Source: Branchipolynoe longqiensis | Lineage: Eukaryota > Annelida > Polychaeta > Phyllodocida > Polynoidae | Length of the DNA stretch: 64,000 bases | Assembly (NCBI GenBank): GCA_030323885.1 | Contig: CM059187.1 | Location: 139,224,415-139,288,414 of the forward strand | Direction of reading: 5' to 3' | Part shown: piece by piece, positions 63,656-64,000 of the stretch | Numbering within the stretch: the first letter of the stretch is position 1 | How the letters are laid out: every line of letters begins with the position of its first letter | Notes under the pieces: generated by a model | What the model was told of the DNA's origin: nothing | Database searches by the model: none | What the model saw: the letters and a program-made list of their open reading frames with translations, nothing else | Made by a program: the position numbers and the translations under genes

Positions 63656-64000
63656 TGCGCGAAAAGGAAGAAGGCAAGGCGGGGTGGAAAGAAAAGGCGT
63701 TTATTAACGCCTCAAACAGAGCATACAGAGGAAGGTAATAAGCAGGCTGAGGAGGAAAAAAGCAAGGAAGGGCTCATGAGGAGCAAATAAACAGGCTCGG
63801 GAGGAGCAATGCAGTGAGGGGCTCATGAGGAGCAGAAAGATAAATACAGGAGGGGCTCATAAGGAGCAATGTCAGAGTTCTGGTAGAGGGGGGGGCCGAG
63901 GAGCCCTCCGCCATGGAAAAGAGGGCAGAGAGCTGGACGGCGGCAGGAGGGCGAGTGCCTGAGGGAGGCCGGCGGGCGGCCTTATAAGGAAGAGGGGGGG
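63656..64000. repeat. Purine-rich end region with GGGCTCATRAGGAGCA repeats
   Basis: GGGCTCATGAGGAGCA occurs near 63772 and 63821 and GGGCTCATAAGGAGCA near 63855, each containing the palindrome GCTC-ATGA-GGAGC. A hairpin AAGGCGTTTATTAACGCCT lies at about 63695-63713. No protein recognised; cut by the window edge. Confidence 0.5.

Overview
The window is eukaryotic and almost certainly from an invertebrate animal. It has one recognisable spliced host gene with GT-AG introns of about 2 kb, no operons, and dense tRNA-derived SINEs, TIR elements, minisatellites and G/C homopolymers. A SINE with the Nin-type central domain known from mollusc genomes (20777-21085), and TIR elements with tandem core units resembling the bivalve 'pearl' type, make a mollusc the best guess. 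I cannot name the species.

Host gene: three consecutive coding exons of a diphosphoinositol-polyphosphate phosphohydrolase (NUDT3/NUDT4-type Nudix hydrolase) lie on the minus strand at 22037-21882, 19716-19632 and 17311-17196 (stop codon). They carry the complete Nudix box and the conserved C-terminal part. The first coding exon was not found and probably lies further right. A tandem triplication in the intron reaches into the 5' splice site of the middle exon and copies it twice.

Largest mobile element: a near-complete DIRS-type retrotransposon on the minus strand (34146-39234). It has 45-bp inverted terminal repeats, a gag-like ORF with one probable frameshift, RT/RNase H fused to a methyltransferase-like domain, and an overlapping tyrosine recombinase. 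Directly beside it is a 319-bp palindromic 'mini-DIRS' with perfect 89-bp arms. TA microsatellites lie on both sides of the pair.

The rest is layered repeats: about 12 near-complete and 6 partial copies of a ~350-bp MITE (MITE-A, ends AAAGYTGCATAGTCCGATG); about 25 pieces of one tRNA-derived SINE with two different heads and two different tails; PIF/Harbinger-like elements with 3-bp TAA/TTA duplications; hAT-like elements; five CCGG-ended elements whose long inverted repeats differ between copies but match within each copy; and minisatellites of 57, 61, 85, 103-106 and 115 bp.

The main novel theme is modularity: TIR segments, tandem payload units, and SINE heads and tails are exchanged between otherwise unrelated elements, and NRF1-like palindromes recur near the ends of several TIR families. 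I saw no rRNA gene, CRISPR array, virus or prokaryotic system.
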